From Paenibacillus sp. JJ-223 (GTDB lineage Bacteria > Bacillota > Bacilli > Paenibacillales > Paenibacillaceae), in the NCBI RefSeq assembly GCF_927798175.1, contig NZ_CAKMMP010000008.1, positions 250,582-283,723 on the forward strand: a DNA stretch of 33,142 nucleotides. Direction: 5' to 3'. The position numbers were made by a program, and so were the translations under genes. Positions 7,961-17,028 of this stretch are shown here, piece after piece (positions within the stretch are counted from its first letter, which is position 1; every line of letters begins with the position of its first letter). The notes below the pieces were generated by a model. That model ran no database searches. It was not told the DNA's origin and saw only the letters and a program-made list of their open reading frames with translations.

Positions 7961-10900
7961 GTCGTCTCCCCTCCCTTGTGATGGGACAACAGGTCCCACA
8001 TTTGCTGTTTGCCCGGTTTGGGCAGCAGCTTGTATTCGTTGCCTTCGATATTTTCGTCAAACTGGCAGACCGGCTTGTACGGGCAAAACGTGCAGGCCAC
8101 CTCCTGCTGGATGCGGTAAGGCTCGATGGCCACATCGCCCTCGGTAATGCGCGTTCCAATCTCGCGAATGTTATGGCGCACGGATGACAGCAGCGTATCC
8201 CATTGCTCCGGCGTCGCCACGGCCGCACTGCTGTAGAAGCTTCCATCCGCCTTCAGCGCAACCGGAATTATGGCCGAATGACCCTTATCGAGGGTGTGGT
8301 CCATCTGAGCAATCGCATCCCGATCCGCAAGCAGCAGCCCTTTCATCTTGAATTTCTTCAACAGCTCCTGCCCCGCCTGCTCGGGAGTCATGCCGTTGGA
8401 GGATTGCAACAGCGGGTTATGCACGTGGAAATACAATGTTCCGCCAGGCAATGCAGGTTCTCCAAGCCATTCTTCGGCAGCGCTCAGCAGCACTTCAAGG
8501 TAAGTGAGCATCTGCAAAGAAAGGCCATAAAACACTTCATGCAGCTTGAGATCCGTCTGGCTTGATTTGTAGTCGATGACGCGAAGCAGCAATCCGTTCT
8601 CGCCTTCTGCAACGTCAACGCGGTCGATCCGGCCCACGATTTCCAGCACGCAGCCGTTCTCCAGCTCGAAACGCAGCGGCGGCAGCGGTTTGTCGGGGCC
8701 AAAGTCCAGCTCCAGCCCGATCGGCTCGAAGCTCCCCCGCCGCGATTGCTCGCCGAGAATGACCGAGGCACGGCCGACGACTTCTTTCAACTTGCGGAAA
8801 ATGTATCCGTACCGCTTCGTGCTGAGCAAAATTTCGCCCTGAAGCTGCGGAGCGATCTGCTCTACCGTATGCTCGGCTTCCTGCCTGCACTCGTCGGGCG
8901 AAAGGCTTCCCCAGCTTCGGTTTTGCTCGCGCAGCCGAATCGCAAGCTGGCTGAGCGCAGCGTGGAACAATTGTCCGATGTCAGGCGCCTGCAAGCGATA
9001 CGTCTGACGTTCTTTCAGGCGCAGCCCATGGGAGGCAAAATGCGAGAAAGGACATGCCACAAAGCGTTCCATGCGCGAGACGCTGGTCCTGACTTGCGTT
9101 CCGTACAATTTGCGGCTTGTCGACGTACGCAGGGGCAGTGCGCGATTCTGATAAAACACCGACCCGAGCAGGCGTTCCAGCGGAAGCCTTGTCTCCATGC
9201 GGGACAGGTGCCAATTGTATACCGCCCACCACAGTTCAGGTATTTCTTCTCCCCGTCGCCATCTGCGCAGCTGCGCGATCAGGCTGGACAGGCTTTGTCC
9301 GGAATGAAGCACATGGGCCCAATGGCTCTGCTCGTCGTCCACGTTTTGCGGCTCCGCGAGCAGCGGTGAAATTTCAAGCCCGAACATTTTGCGCACATGC
9401 CTTACGATTTCCGAGGGCAGCAGCGTTTTGCCTTCTTCATCGGCAACCGGATAACTGAGCCATAACCGGTGACTCGCCGAGGTGAGCGCAGTATAGATCA
9501 GGAAGCGTTCATCCAACATTTTACGGGTGGCATTCGGTCCGAGGGAAAGGCCGCGATCCGTCAGCCAAAGCCGCTCCTGCTCCGTCAATACGCCGTCGTC
9601 CTGAGGAACGGCAGGCAGTTCTCCATCCACGGCGCCCAGCACGAACACGTAACGGATATCCCTTAGACGGGTCCGGTCCATGGAGCCGAAGAGGACCTGA
9701 TCCAGCGCCGGGGGAATCAGGCCGAGCTGCAGCTCGGCCAGTCCGGTCTCGACCATGCCTGCAAACAGGTCGAGCTCCAACCGTTCGCTGCCGAGCATGT
9801 CCACCGTCTGGTCCAGCAAATCCAGCACGGCGCCCCAGATCTGGCGATGCTCGCGCGATCGTTCCGGATCGCCTTCAGCCTCCGCACGGGCCGACATGGC
9901 ATCCAGCTTCCACGGAACTTCCGCGTCCTCCAATAGCTGGTACAGAGCAACGCAGCGTTCCTTGGCGGTCTTGGCTTTGTTCATTCGTTTCTCGAATGCG
10001 CCCAGCGGGCCTGTAATCGTCGACCTGCACGTCTCCATCAGGGCCAACATCTGCTCACGCCCCAGGTTGCGGCGCTCCTGGCCCGGATCTTCCAGCGACA
10101 GGCTTGGCGCAGCCCGCCATGGCTTGCCGTCCGTCCAACGATATCCGTGAATGCCGCTGGCAAGCACGTAATTTTCAAGCTGATCCATGTCTTCGCGCGT
10201 AACGGAGCCGTCCCGGGGAAGCAGCAAATCCGTTTTGACGCAGCGAAATACGTCCTCGTACCTCCACCGACGGCGAACGATGTCCAAGGCGGAACGAACG
10301 AATTCCGCAAGCGGGTGATGCAATTCGTTTCTTCTTCGGTCAAGGAACACAGGCACGTCGTAATCCCGGAAAAGCGGTTCGGCCATATCGGCATAGGCAT
10401 CGAGATTGCGGACGAGCACGGCCATGTCCCGATAGCGCACGCCTTCTTCCTGTGCCAGGCGACGCATTTCCCGGAGCGCGCCTTCCAATTCGGTACGGCG
10501 GTTCTCCGCCGCGTACAGCCGAATGCCCGGATCTCGGCCATCGCTTCTCCAGCGGACGCGCCGATCGAATCCCGCTTCCAGATGAGCCAGCCCCGGACTG
10601 TTCACGAAGCGAGGCAAGACGTCCGCATGAAGCACCTGCGTTTCGGTTGCCACGCCTCTCTCGTCGGCCATGCCTTTTAACTTGGCATACGCTCCCGCCG
10701 TAGGGAAGAACAGATCCAGTTCCCCAGGCAGTGCGCCTTGATCGTAAGGACGGTCAAGCGTCAGTCCGATGGTGACGGACTCCGCCCGAGACATCAATCC
10801 TCCGATCACGCCAAGCTCCAGCGGTGTAAAACTTTGAAAACCGTCGATCCAGACCTGCGCGCCATTCAGCAGCTCGCTCTCCGGCATGCGTTCCGAAAGC

Positions 10901-11460
10901 TCGGACAGCGTGTCTTCATCGTCAATGTACAAACCGCTCAATTCCTGTTCGAAATCGCGGTATACGAGAAGCAGGTCATGCAGCTTGTCGCCCAGAATCG
11001 GAGCCGACGAAGAAGCATCCCATGCGGCAAGGCCCTCCTCCAACGAAGCCGGAGCCAGCTCATGGCGCTTGAACTCGCCGTACAGGTCATTCAAGTGGCC
11101 AATGAATCCCAACTGGCTGCCTGACGCGCCGAACAGCTTCAACTCTTCATGCCGACGCTGCAGCACTTTGTAGAGCAGCATTTTTTTGCCTTCGCTGCCG
11201 ATGGGCGTGCGCGCGGAACCGCCGACTTCCTGCATGACCCGGTGGGCCAAACGACGGAAGCCGTACACTTCTGCGCGCATCGCGCCTTTGACGGCCCCGT
11301 ACGCAAACAACGCCTGTCCGGCACGGAACGAGCTTTGTTCGGGAACCAGCATGATCAGCGGCTTGCCTTGCGGGTCCTGCTGAAGCAGGGAAACCATCTC
11401 CCGGGTGAACAGCGTACTTTTGCCGCTGCCTGCCCGGCCTATCACAAAACGTACGGACAT
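7957..11460 (-). CDS. addB: AddB, helicase-nuclease subunit B
   Basis: Partner of AddA. It recognises Chi, contributes a second nuclease domain and carries an iron-sulphur cluster that staples the nuclease. The 1167-residue length matches B. subtilis AddB (1166). Seen: Walker A GRAGSGKS at residues 8-15; an isolated Cys in VACPFSHF near residue 800 and CTFCPYKPVC at 1123-1132, which together give the four cluster cysteines; and nuclease residues GRIDRVD...VIDYKSSQ before the last cysteines. The start MSVRFVIGRAG at 11460 follows GGAGGAAGGAAC. The open frame runs on to 11604, but that part crosses the promoter and terminator. First gene of the addB-addA-sbcD-sbcC unit. Confidence 0.97.
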   Translation of the reverse strand: MSVRFVIGRAGSGKSTLFTREMVSLLQQDPQGKPLIMLVPEQSSFRAGQALFAYGAVKGAMRAEVYGFRRLAHRVMQEVGGSARTPIGSEGKKMLLYKVLQRRHEELKLFGASGSQLGFIGHLNDLYGEFKRHELAPASLEEGLAAWDASSSAPILGDKLHDLLLVYRDFEQELSGLYIDDEDTLSELSERMPESELLNGAQVWIDGFQSFTPLELGVIGGLMSRAESVTIGLTLDRPYDQGALPGELDLFFPTAGAYAKLKGMADERGVATETQVLHADVLPRFVNSPGLAHLEAGFDRRVRWRSDGRDPGIRLYAAENRRTELEGALREMRRLAQEEGVRYRDMAVLVRNLDAYADMAEPLFRDYDVPVFLDRRRNELHHPLAEFVRSALDIVRRRWRYEDVFRCVKTDLLLPRDGSVTREDMDQLENYVLASGIHGYRWTDGKPWRAAPSLSLEDPGQERRNLGREQMLALMETCRSTITGPLGAFEKRMNKAKTAKERCVALYQLLEDAEVPWKLDAMSARAEAEGDPERSREHRQIWGAVLDLLDQTVDMLGSERLELDLFAGMVETGLAELQLGLIPPALDQVLFGSMDRTRLRDIRYVFVLGAVDGELPAVPQDDGVLTEQERLWLTDRGLSLGPNATRKMLDERFLIYTALTSASHRLWLSYPVADEEGKTLLPSEIVRHVRKMFGLEISPLLAEPQNVDDEQSHWAHVLHSGQSLSSLIAQLRRWRRGEEIPELWWAVYNWHLSRMETRLPLERLLGSVFYQNRALPLRTSTSRKLYGTQVRTSVSRMERFVACPFSHFASHGLRLKERQTYRLQAPDIGQLFHAALSQLAIRLREQNRSWGSLSPDECRQEAEHTVEQIAPQLQGEILLSTKRYGYIFRKLKEVVGRASVILGEQSRRGSFEPIGLELDFGPDKPLPPLRFELENGCVLEIVGRIDRVDVAEGENGLLLRVIDYKSSQTDLKLHEVFYGLSLQMLTYLEVLLSAAEEWLGEPALPGGTLYFHVHNPLLQSSNGMTPEQAGQELLKKFKMKGLLLADRDAIAQMDHTLDKGHSAIIPVALKADGSFYSSAAVATPEQWDTLLSSVRHNIREIGTRITEGDVAIEPYRIQQEVACTFCPYKPVCQFDENIEGNEYKLLPKPGKQQMWDLLSHHKGGETT

Positions 11461-11500
11461 GTTCCTTCCTCCAAACATCACGATCAAGATTTTAATTTCC

Positions 11501-11538
11501 AGTATACCATACCGGAAGTGCTTCGGAACATACGTTTG
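11501..11538 (-). promoter_or_regulatory. addB promoter with overlapping LexA-like (SOS) box
   Basis: On the minus strand the extended -10 TGGTATACT (TATACT at 11501-11506) lies about 40 bases before the addB start. Its -35 zone is weak. Overlapping that zone, 11525-11538 reads CAAACGTATGTTCC on the minus strand, which matches the B. subtilis LexA/DinR consensus CGAACRNRYGTTYC at 13 of 14 positions (only G2 differs). Placement over the -35 would let LexA block initiation. The sites are seen in the sequence; SOS control is inferred. Confidence 0.62.
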
Positions 11539-11577
11539 CCACAATCCGGCAAAGTGCCGCTTCCATATCCATACATG

Positions 11578-11616
11578 GCAAAAAGCCCGCAGCTTTCCCA
11601 GCATTGGGCTTTTTGC
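11578..11616 (-). terminator. Intrinsic terminator of the rRNA methyltransferase gene
   Basis: An 11-bp perfect stem, GCAAAAAGCCC (11578-11588) with GGGCTTTTTGC (11606-11616), encloses a 17-base loop. It lies 50 bases past the methyltransferase stop and upstream of the addB promoter, so it separates the two units. The stem is symmetrical and ends in a T run on either strand. Confidence 0.8.
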
Positions 11617-11665
11617 AAATACGTTTCGTTATATCCATCATCACCCGGCGATTCACAATTCCGAA

Positions 11666-13045
11666 TTACTTCGTTTTGCTGCGCACCTCAAAGATCGCAA
11701 ATTTCAAATAGTGCCCTTCATCCACGCCAAGAATTTGCGGGTGGTCCTTGCCTGCCGCCTTCCACTCGATCAAACGCAGCACTTTGCCTGCATCTTTCGC
11801 GGCATCGGCGATCGTTTCGAGGAACAGGTCGGGACGCATGTGGTACGAACAGCTTGCCGTTACGAGGTACCCTCCCTCGTTCACCAGCTTCATGCCGTGC
11901 AGGTTGATGTCCTTGTAGCCGCGGCAGGCCCCTTTGACGGCCGACTTTGTTTTGGCGAACGCCGGAGGGTCCAAAATGACGACGTCAAATGTTTTTCCGC
12001 CTCCGGCGGCCAGTGCCTTGGACGTATCCACTTTTTCTTCCCCGGCACGGGAGCGTGCCGCCCGTTCATCCAATCCTTTGACTTGGTCACGCAAATATTG
12101 AAAAGCGTCTGCAACGACAAACTCCACCCGGTCCGTGAAACCGTTCAGTTCCACATTGGTGCGCGCGCTTTCGATCGCATGCTCGGAAATGTCCAGGCAA
12201 GTTACCTTTTTCGCGCCGTATTTGCATGCATTCAGCGTAAAGCTGCCGGTGTGGGAGAAGCATTCGAGCACGGTTGCTCCGTCCCAATACGGGAATGTGA
12301 CCACCTTGCCGCTTTTGTTGACCGGAAGCATTTGCTTCTCGCCATCCTGATCAACCTCTTCCAGCCTAATGCCGCTTTTGTAACCCCAGCCCTTCATAAG
12401 CGGCGCAATGGCGGCACGATTCTCGCGCTGATCGAAGAAATAACCGGTTTTCTGCCCTTCCACGATGTCCACTTTGATCAACAGACCGTTCTCGGTCACC
12501 GTCACATGTCTTGGACAATCGCCGTAAAGCGGCCCTTTGGTTTGCTCCAGGCCTTCGAGCTCGCGAATCGGCACGTCGCTGCGTTCGTAGATGCCCTCAG
12601 GCTGCAGCACTTCGATCAATGCCTGCACGATCGCCTCGCGGCAGCGGTCCATGCCGAGCGTCAGCAACTGCACCACCAGGATGCTGCCGAAGCGGTCCAC
12701 GATCAGTCCGGGCAGGAAATCGGCTTCACCGTAGACGAGTCGGTACGCCTCGCCATCCTGGATGAACCGCTCCCGATGACGCAAACAGTCACGGAACCGG
12801 TCTGCGAAAAAGGCGATATCCATTTGGTTGTATTCCAGTGGTTCGTAAGATACGACCCTTACCGTAATTTGCGAAGCCGGGTTATAATACCCGGTCGCCA
12901 AATACCGGCCTTGATGATTCAGCACCTGAACCAGGTCGCCTGGCTCGGGATTGCCGTCCACCGAAGCAATTTCATTGTTGTAAATCCACGGGTGGGATTG
13001 TTCGAGCCGCTTTTTGCGGCTGCGTTCCAGTGTAACCGATGGCAA
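11666..13045 (-). CDS. RlmI-like class I SAM-dependent 23S rRNA methyltransferase (PUA domain)
   Basis: Probable 23S rRNA cytosine C5 methyltransferase of the RlmI / B. subtilis YwbD group. An N-terminal PUA domain (about 1-70, HPWIYNNEI, then GRYLATGYYNP) precedes a central domain (VYGEADFLPGLIVDRFG) and a Rossmann methyltransferase domain with VLECFSHTGSFTL (259-271), VILDPPAFAK (356-365) and the candidate catalytic Cys in ASCSYHM (397-403). I chose a TTG start at 13045 because AAAAAGGAAG lies nine bases before it; an ATG at 13090 adds 15 residues but has no clear ribosome site. At 459 residues it is longer than the roughly 395 usual for the family because of two charged inserts near 218-257 and 326-352. 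The exact target base is not proven by sequence. Confidence 0.9.
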   Translation of the reverse strand: MPSVTLERSRKKRLEQSHPWIYNNEIASVDGNPEPGDLVQVLNHQGRYLATGYYNPASQITVRVVSYEPLEYNQMDIAFFADRFRDCLRHRERFIQDGEAYRLVYGEADFLPGLIVDRFGSILVVQLLTLGMDRCREAIVQALIEVLQPEGIYERSDVPIRELEGLEQTKGPLYGDCPRHVTVTENGLLIKVDIVEGQKTGYFFDQRENRAAIAPLMKGWGYKSGIRLEEVDQDGEKQMLPVNKSGKVVTFPYWDGATVLECFSHTGSFTLNACKYGAKKVTCLDISEHAIESARTNVELNGFTDRVEFVVADAFQYLRDQVKGLDERAARSRAGEEKVDTSKALAAGGGKTFDVVILDPPAFAKTKSAVKGACRGYKDINLHGMKLVNEGGYLVTASCSYHMRPDLFLETIADAAKDAGKVLRLIEWKAAGKDHPQILGVDEGHYLKFAIFEVRSKTK

Positions 13046-13224
13046 GTCAATGCACTTCCTTTTTTGGTATTTTATATTTCGCTTGTCCATACAAACATGA
13101 TGTGCCCCGTTCCGTTCCTGTCGCCACGACGTTTTTCATGCTCCATCTCTTGTGCTTGTCATGGTTGTCCGCCGTCGTTCATAAGATGAATGAAGGAAAG
13201 GTACGGAAGGAATGATGCAGAACG

Positions 13225-14226
13225 ATGTTTAGGGATGTTCTATTTCCGCTCCTGTATGGATTGCTTATTTTTTTGGCCGGCATGAAATGGATGGAGACGG
13301 CATTGCAGCGCATGGCCGGTCCATCGCTCGCCACTTGGCTGGGGCGAGCCACGTCTGCTCCCTGGAAAGGCATGGCTTTTAGTGCAGGAGCAACGGCATT
13401 GCTCCAAAGCAGCACTGCCGTCACCGTCCTCACGATCGGCCTTGCCAATGCGCGCCTGATCACGTATGGGCGTACCCTTGGCATTATTTTGGGAACCAAT
13501 ATCGGGACCTGCCTGACCACCGAACTGGTCGGATTGCAGCTTGGCCGCTTCGGCCTGCCTTTGCTTATGCTGTCATTGCTCGGCTGGGCCCTCTTCGTTG
13601 TTCTAAGCGAGCTCAATCCATTCGCACCGACGCGCACGCGAAACATATTGCTGGGTGCACAATACGGCTTTCTTGCCGTCGCCGGTTTCGCACTGATCAT
13701 GATCGGCATCCAGGTCATGCAATCGATTGCCGTTCCACTGCGCAGCATGGGGGTGTTCCAGTGGTTTCTGGACCGGGCGGCGGACAGCCTCTGGTGGGGG
13801 TTCCTCGCCGGCGCCTGTCTGACGGCGCTCATTCACAGCAGCGCCGCCGTGATCAGCATGGCGATCACGCTTGCGGCCACGGGGGTTCTGCCCGTGGAAA
13901 TCGGCATCGCCATCGTGATCGGGTCCAACGTAGGGACCTGCATCACCGCCGTGATTGCGGCCGCAGGCGGAGCATCGGCCGGCAAGTTCGTCGCCGCCTC
14001 GCACGTTGTGCTCAACGTGGCAGGCGCGCTGCTGTTCATGCCGCTGATCAGCCTGCTTCAGGCCGCCTCGGCCTGGATATCAGCGGACCTTGGGGCACAG
14101 ATTGCACATGCCCAGACCCTTTTTAACGTGATCAGTTCCCTGCTTGCCCTGCCCTTCTGTTATTTGCCCATCTGGCACAAAAGGCCACCGGCGTCCCGCC
14201 CATCGGCGAAATCACCTGCGGCCTGA
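13225..14226 (+). CDS. yqeW: Na/Pi cotransporter family protein, YqeW type
   Basis: Polytopic membrane protein of 333 residues of the sodium-dependent phosphate symporter (NptA/PNaS) family. Two inverted-repeat halves are visible. Each has the family signature, ALLQSSTA (58-65) followed by GTNIGTC (90-96), and ALIHSSAA (201-208) followed by GSNVGTC (233-239). Hydrophobic segments fill the rest. There is no C-terminal PhoU-like domain, as in B. subtilis YqeW, which sits beside mtaB (yqeV) there; here a Nudix gene lies between them. The ribosome site is GGAAGGAATG. It is the only long plus-strand gene before rpsT and is divergent from the methyltransferase. Phosphate as substrate is a family inference. 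Confidence 0.88.
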   Translation: MFRDVLFPLLYGLLIFLAGMKWMETALQRMAGPSLATWLGRATSAPWKGMAFSAGATALLQSSTAVTVLTIGLANARLITYGRTLGIILGTNIGTCLTTELVGLQLGRFGLPLLMLSLLGWALFVVLSELNPFAPTRTRNILLGAQYGFLAVAGFALIMIGIQVMQSIAVPLRSMGVFQWFLDRAADSLWWGFLAGACLTALIHSSAAVISMAITLAATGVLPVEIGIAIVIGSNVGTCITAVIAAAGGASAGKFVAASHVVLNVAGALLFMPLISLLQAASAWISADLGAQIAHAQTLFNVISSLLALPFCYLPIWHKRPPASRPSAKSPAA

Positions 14227-14283
14227 TATGATGTCTGCACACGGCTTTGCTGGTACATCATCCCGGGCTGACACCAATTACGG

Positions 14284-14718
14284 TTAAACGTCAATGCCAA
14301 GCTTGTTCAGTGCCGTACGCAAAATGCTGTCATTGTTGTCGTATCCGCTCTGCTGCTGTCTCGTCCAGGCTTCCTCCGGGGTGTACCAATCCACCCCTTT
14401 GATTTCCTCGATCTGGGGTTGCAGATCACCGCTTTCGGCTTCGACCAAATAATAATGTACCTCTTTGTCCACCGGACCAAACTCTGCATGCTGGTACGTA
14501 TACGCAATAATGTCCACAGGCTCGACGATGCGGCCCACCATGCCGGTTTCCTCCAAAATTTCGCGCAGCGCGGTTTGTTCCACCGTTTCGCCCGGCTCCA
14601 TTTTGCCTTTGGCCAACGTTGTTTTTCCATAGCGGTCCACGATCAGCTGAATTTGCAATTGACCGCCCTCTCCCGTGCGATAAACAACACCGCCTGCCGA
14701 AATTTCCTTTTTGTTCAT
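14284..14718 (-). CDS. Nudix hydrolase
   Basis: A 144-residue Nudix pyrophosphohydrolase. The Nudix box GX5EX7REUXEEXGU is complete from GKMEPGE through REILEETG (about residues 38-60), including the metal-binding glutamates. The C-terminal part (VHYYLVEAESGDLQPQ...IKGVDWYTPEEA) is typical of small Nudix enzymes that hydrolyse nucleoside diphosphate derivatives or (di)nucleoside polyphosphates. Substrate cannot be told from sequence. The start has GGGGGAAATCGGG ahead of ATG. It is convergent with yqeW (57 bases between them) and sits after the mtaB terminator, so it is probably transcribed on its own. Confidence 0.9.
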   Translation of the reverse strand: MNKKEISAGGVVYRTGEGGQLQIQLIVDRYGKTTLAKGKMEPGETVEQTALREILEETGMVGRIVEPVDIIAYTYQHAEFGPVDKEVHYYLVEAESGDLQPQIEEIKGVDWYTPEEAWTRQQQSGYDNNDSILRTALNKLGIDV

Positions 14719-14762
14719 CCCGATTTCCCCCAGTTCACGATAATGATCTCGCCTGTATTAGC

Positions 14763-14818
14763 AAAAGAAGGATTTCAATTTCCCCGGACACGGATGTGCC
14801 CAGGGTCTTGAAATCCTT
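14763..14818 (-). terminator. Terminator after mtaB
   Basis: The perfect 11-bp stem AAGGATTTCAA / TTGAAATCCTT (14768-14778 with 14808-14818) has further pairing inside its loop (CCCTGGGCAC against GTGTCCGGGG). On the minus strand it is followed by CTTTTGC. It lies 16 bases beyond the mtaB stop and closes the prmA-M50-rsmE-mtaB unit. Confidence 0.8.
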
Positions 14819-14834
14819 GATCCCTGCCGCCCGA

Positions 14835-16181
14835 TTACATCGCTGCGGATTTCAGATTTTCTTCCAGCACGCGGACAAGCGTCCCTTGGCTCTCGTTTAC
14901 GCCGGCTTCCGTCAATTTGACGCGGCATACTTTGCCGATCATGTCCGGCGTTCCGTCAAAGACAAGCTGAATGTAGTTGTCGCTGTAGCCATGCAGCTTG
15001 CCGCTGCCTTCGCGGCCTTTCGCTTCGCCTTCAGGAATGACTTCCAGCACTTGTCCCACGAATTTTTGCGCATACTCCAGCTGCATTTTTTCGGATAAAT
15101 CGATCAGCTCGTGCACGCGGGCATTTTTCACGTCCTCGTCCACCTGGTCTTCCATGCGCGCAGCCGGCGTTCCGGTCCGTTTGGAATAAGGGAACACATG
15201 CATTTCGGAGAAGCCGATTTTTTGCATCAGCTCATAGCCGTTGCGGAACATTTCGTCCGTTTCGCCCGGGAAACCAACAATGACGTCGGTCGTAATGGCC
15301 ACGTCCGGCATCGCCTCGCGAATGCGGAGCATTTTGTTGTAGAATTCTTCGGTCGTGTACTTGCGGCGCATCCGTTTGAGCACCGTGTCGTCACCGGCCT
15401 GAAGCGGAATGTGGAAATGGCGCACGAGTTTGTCCGAGCGTTTGATCACGTCCAGCATGCGGTCGTCAATCTGGCTTGCTTCGATGGAACTGATGCGGAT
15501 CCGTTCCAGTCCTTCCACCTTGTCCAGATCCCACAGCAGGTCGGTCAGGTCGTAATTCTCCATGTCGTCGCCGTATCCGCCGGTATGGATGCCCGTCAGG
15601 ACGATTTCCTTGTACCCGGCATGCACCAGCTGTTTCGCCTGCTGGATGATGCTGCTTGCTTCCCGGCTGCGGGACAATCCGCGCGACCACGGAATGATGC
15701 AGAACGTGCAGAAGTTGTTGCAGCCATCCTGGATTTTCAGGAAAGCGCGGGTACGGTCCGCGAAATCCGGCACGTCCATTTCTTCGAACACGCGTGTTTT
15801 CATAATGTTGCGCACCGCGTTCACCGGCTGACGGGATTCCTGGATTTCCTTGACGTAAGGCAGGATTTTATCCCGGTCCTGCGTACCGATGACGAGATCG
15901 ACGCCCGGAATGTCCATGATTTCGGCCGGGGACGTCTGTGCATAACATCCGGTTACTGCCACGATCGCGTCCGGGTTGCGGCGGATGGCACGGCGAATGA
16001 TCTGGCGGCTTTTTTTGTCGCCCGTATTCGTCACTGTACATGTATTGATCAAATAAACGTCTGCGGTCTGTTCATCGAAGTCGACCTGGTCGTAGCCTTC
16101 GTTTTTGAACAGCTGCCAGATCGCCTCCGTATCGTAAAAGTTCACTTTACATCCCAAGGTGTAAAACGCCACGGATGGCAT
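14835..16181 (-). CDS. mtaB: MtaB, tRNA t6A37 methylthiotransferase
   Basis: Radical SAM enzyme of 448 residues that converts N6-threonylcarbamoyladenosine at position 37 of ANN-decoding tRNAs to the 2-methylthio form. The N-terminal MTTase domain carries the auxiliary-cluster cysteines C11 (TLGCKVN), C48 (NTCTVTN) and C79 (TGCYAQ). The radical-SAM cluster is CNNFCTFC (C154, C158, C161). A C-terminal TRAM-like RNA-binding region (about 380-440) follows. The TLGCKVN N-terminus is typical of MtaB rather than MiaB. ATG follows GGGAGGAATGTAATT, which sits inside the end of rsmE; the two genes are two bases apart, and the B. subtilis order rsmE-mtaB (yqeU-yqeV) is kept. Confidence 0.96.
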   Translation of the reverse strand: MPSVAFYTLGCKVNFYDTEAIWQLFKNEGYDQVDFDEQTADVYLINTCTVTNTGDKKSRQIIRRAIRRNPDAIVAVTGCYAQTSPAEIMDIPGVDLVIGTQDRDKILPYVKEIQESRQPVNAVRNIMKTRVFEEMDVPDFADRTRAFLKIQDGCNNFCTFCIIPWSRGLSRSREASSIIQQAKQLVHAGYKEIVLTGIHTGGYGDDMENYDLTDLLWDLDKVEGLERIRISSIEASQIDDRMLDVIKRSDKLVRHFHIPLQAGDDTVLKRMRRKYTTEEFYNKMLRIREAMPDVAITTDVIVGFPGETDEMFRNGYELMQKIGFSEMHVFPYSKRTGTPAARMEDQVDEDVKNARVHELIDLSEKMQLEYAQKFVGQVLEVIPEGEAKGREGSGKLHGYSDNYIQLVFDGTPDMIGKVCRVKLTEAGVNESQGTLVRVLEENLKSAAM

Positions 16182-16183
16182 AA

Positions 16184-16948
16184 TTACATTCCTCCCATTT
16201 CTCCGGATTCATATAAAATGCAGGTCAGCGCCGCCATGCCAGCGGTCTCGGCACGCAAAATGCGTTTGCCCAGACCAACGGATACGGCTCCCGCCTGCTC
16301 GGCCTCCAGCGCCTCCTTTTCGGAGAAGCCGCCTTCCGGCCCAACGACTACCAACACGTCCGCAGCCGCCTCAGGGGCAAGCTGCTCCACAAACGGCTTG
16401 ACTGCATCCCTTAGCTGCAAGCCGTCTTCTTTCTCATAACAATAGCATACCAGACCATAGCCCTCAAAAGAAGACAGCAGCCCTTTCCAGGAAAGCGGCT
16501 GCTCGATGGATGGAATGCGGTTGCGGTGGCTCTGCTCGGCGGCTTCCTTGGCGATTTTGCGCCACCGTTCAAGACGTTTGCCCTCTTTTTTGCCGTCGTA
16601 CTGCACGATCGTGCGCTCTGACTCGAAAGGGACAAATGCCACCGCCCCGATCTCGGTGCATTTCTGAATGACTGTTTCCATCTTGTCGCCCTTCGGCAAG
16701 CTTTGGGCCACCGTTACGCGTATACGCGCCTCGTGATCCATGGCCAGGGATTCCACGATATGTGCCGTCACCTGACCGGCCTCTATGCTTTCAATTTCCA
16801 CCAGAGCTTCCCTTGCTTGTCCGTCACTGACGATCACCTGATCTCCAGGCTTGCCTCGCATCACTTTGCCGATATGGCGGGCATCGTCACCCTGAATCAC
16901 GACAGAATGCTCGGTAAATTGTTCCGTGGATACGAAATATCGCTGCAT
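16184..16948 (-). CDS. rsmE: RsmE, 16S rRNA m3U1498 methyltransferase
   Basis: SPOUT-family methyltransferase of 254 residues that methylates N3 of U1498 in the decoding centre of the 30S subunit. The N-terminal PUA-like part begins MQRYFVS and contains HIGKVMR. The deep trefoil knot is marked by VVGPEGGFS (201-209) and LGKRILRAETA (226-236), the S-adenosylmethionine site. I chose ATG at 16948 (GGTGGATGG upstream) because RsmE proteins begin MQRYF-like; an ATG at 16963 with AGGAAAGA just ahead adds five residues and is also possible. It precedes mtaB by two bases and has its own candidate promoter at 17029-17057. Confidence 0.95.
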   Translation of the reverse strand: MQRYFVSTEQFTEHSVVIQGDDARHIGKVMRGKPGDQVIVSDGQAREALVEIESIEAGQVTAHIVESLAMDHEARIRVTVAQSLPKGDKMETVIQKCTEIGAVAFVPFESERTIVQYDGKKEGKRLERWRKIAKEAAEQSHRNRIPSIEQPLSWKGLLSSFEGYGLVCYCYEKEDGLQLRDAVKPFVEQLAPEAAADVLVVVGPEGGFSEKEALEAEQAGAVSVGLGKRILRAETAGMAALTCILYESGEMGGM

Positions 16949-16984
16949 GGGTCCATCCACCATTCTTTCCTGTTATGATCGGCA

Positions 16985-17011
16985 TTCATCCCGCCTGCCG
17001 GCAGGCATGAA
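16985..17011. repeat. GC-rich palindrome ahead of rsmE
   Basis: GCCTGCCGGCAGGC (16993-17006) is a perfect 14-base palindrome flanked by TTCAT and ATGAA, which extend it across a three-base interruption. It lies between the candidate rsmE promoter and the rsmE start, so it would form a hairpin in the 5' leader. There is no T run, so it is not a standard terminator. Function unknown. Confidence 0.5.
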
Positions 17012-17028
17012 CCCAATCGCCACAGATG

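Noticed and set aside
11405..13189. 594-codon plus-strand open frame opposite the methyltransferase
   Set aside because: Antisense to a clear PUA-methyltransferase and runs through a terminator and the addB promoter.
14228..14261. ATGATGT / ACATCAT hairpin between yqeW and the Nudix gene
   Set aside because: Seven-bp stem without T run; too weak to call a terminator for the convergent genes.
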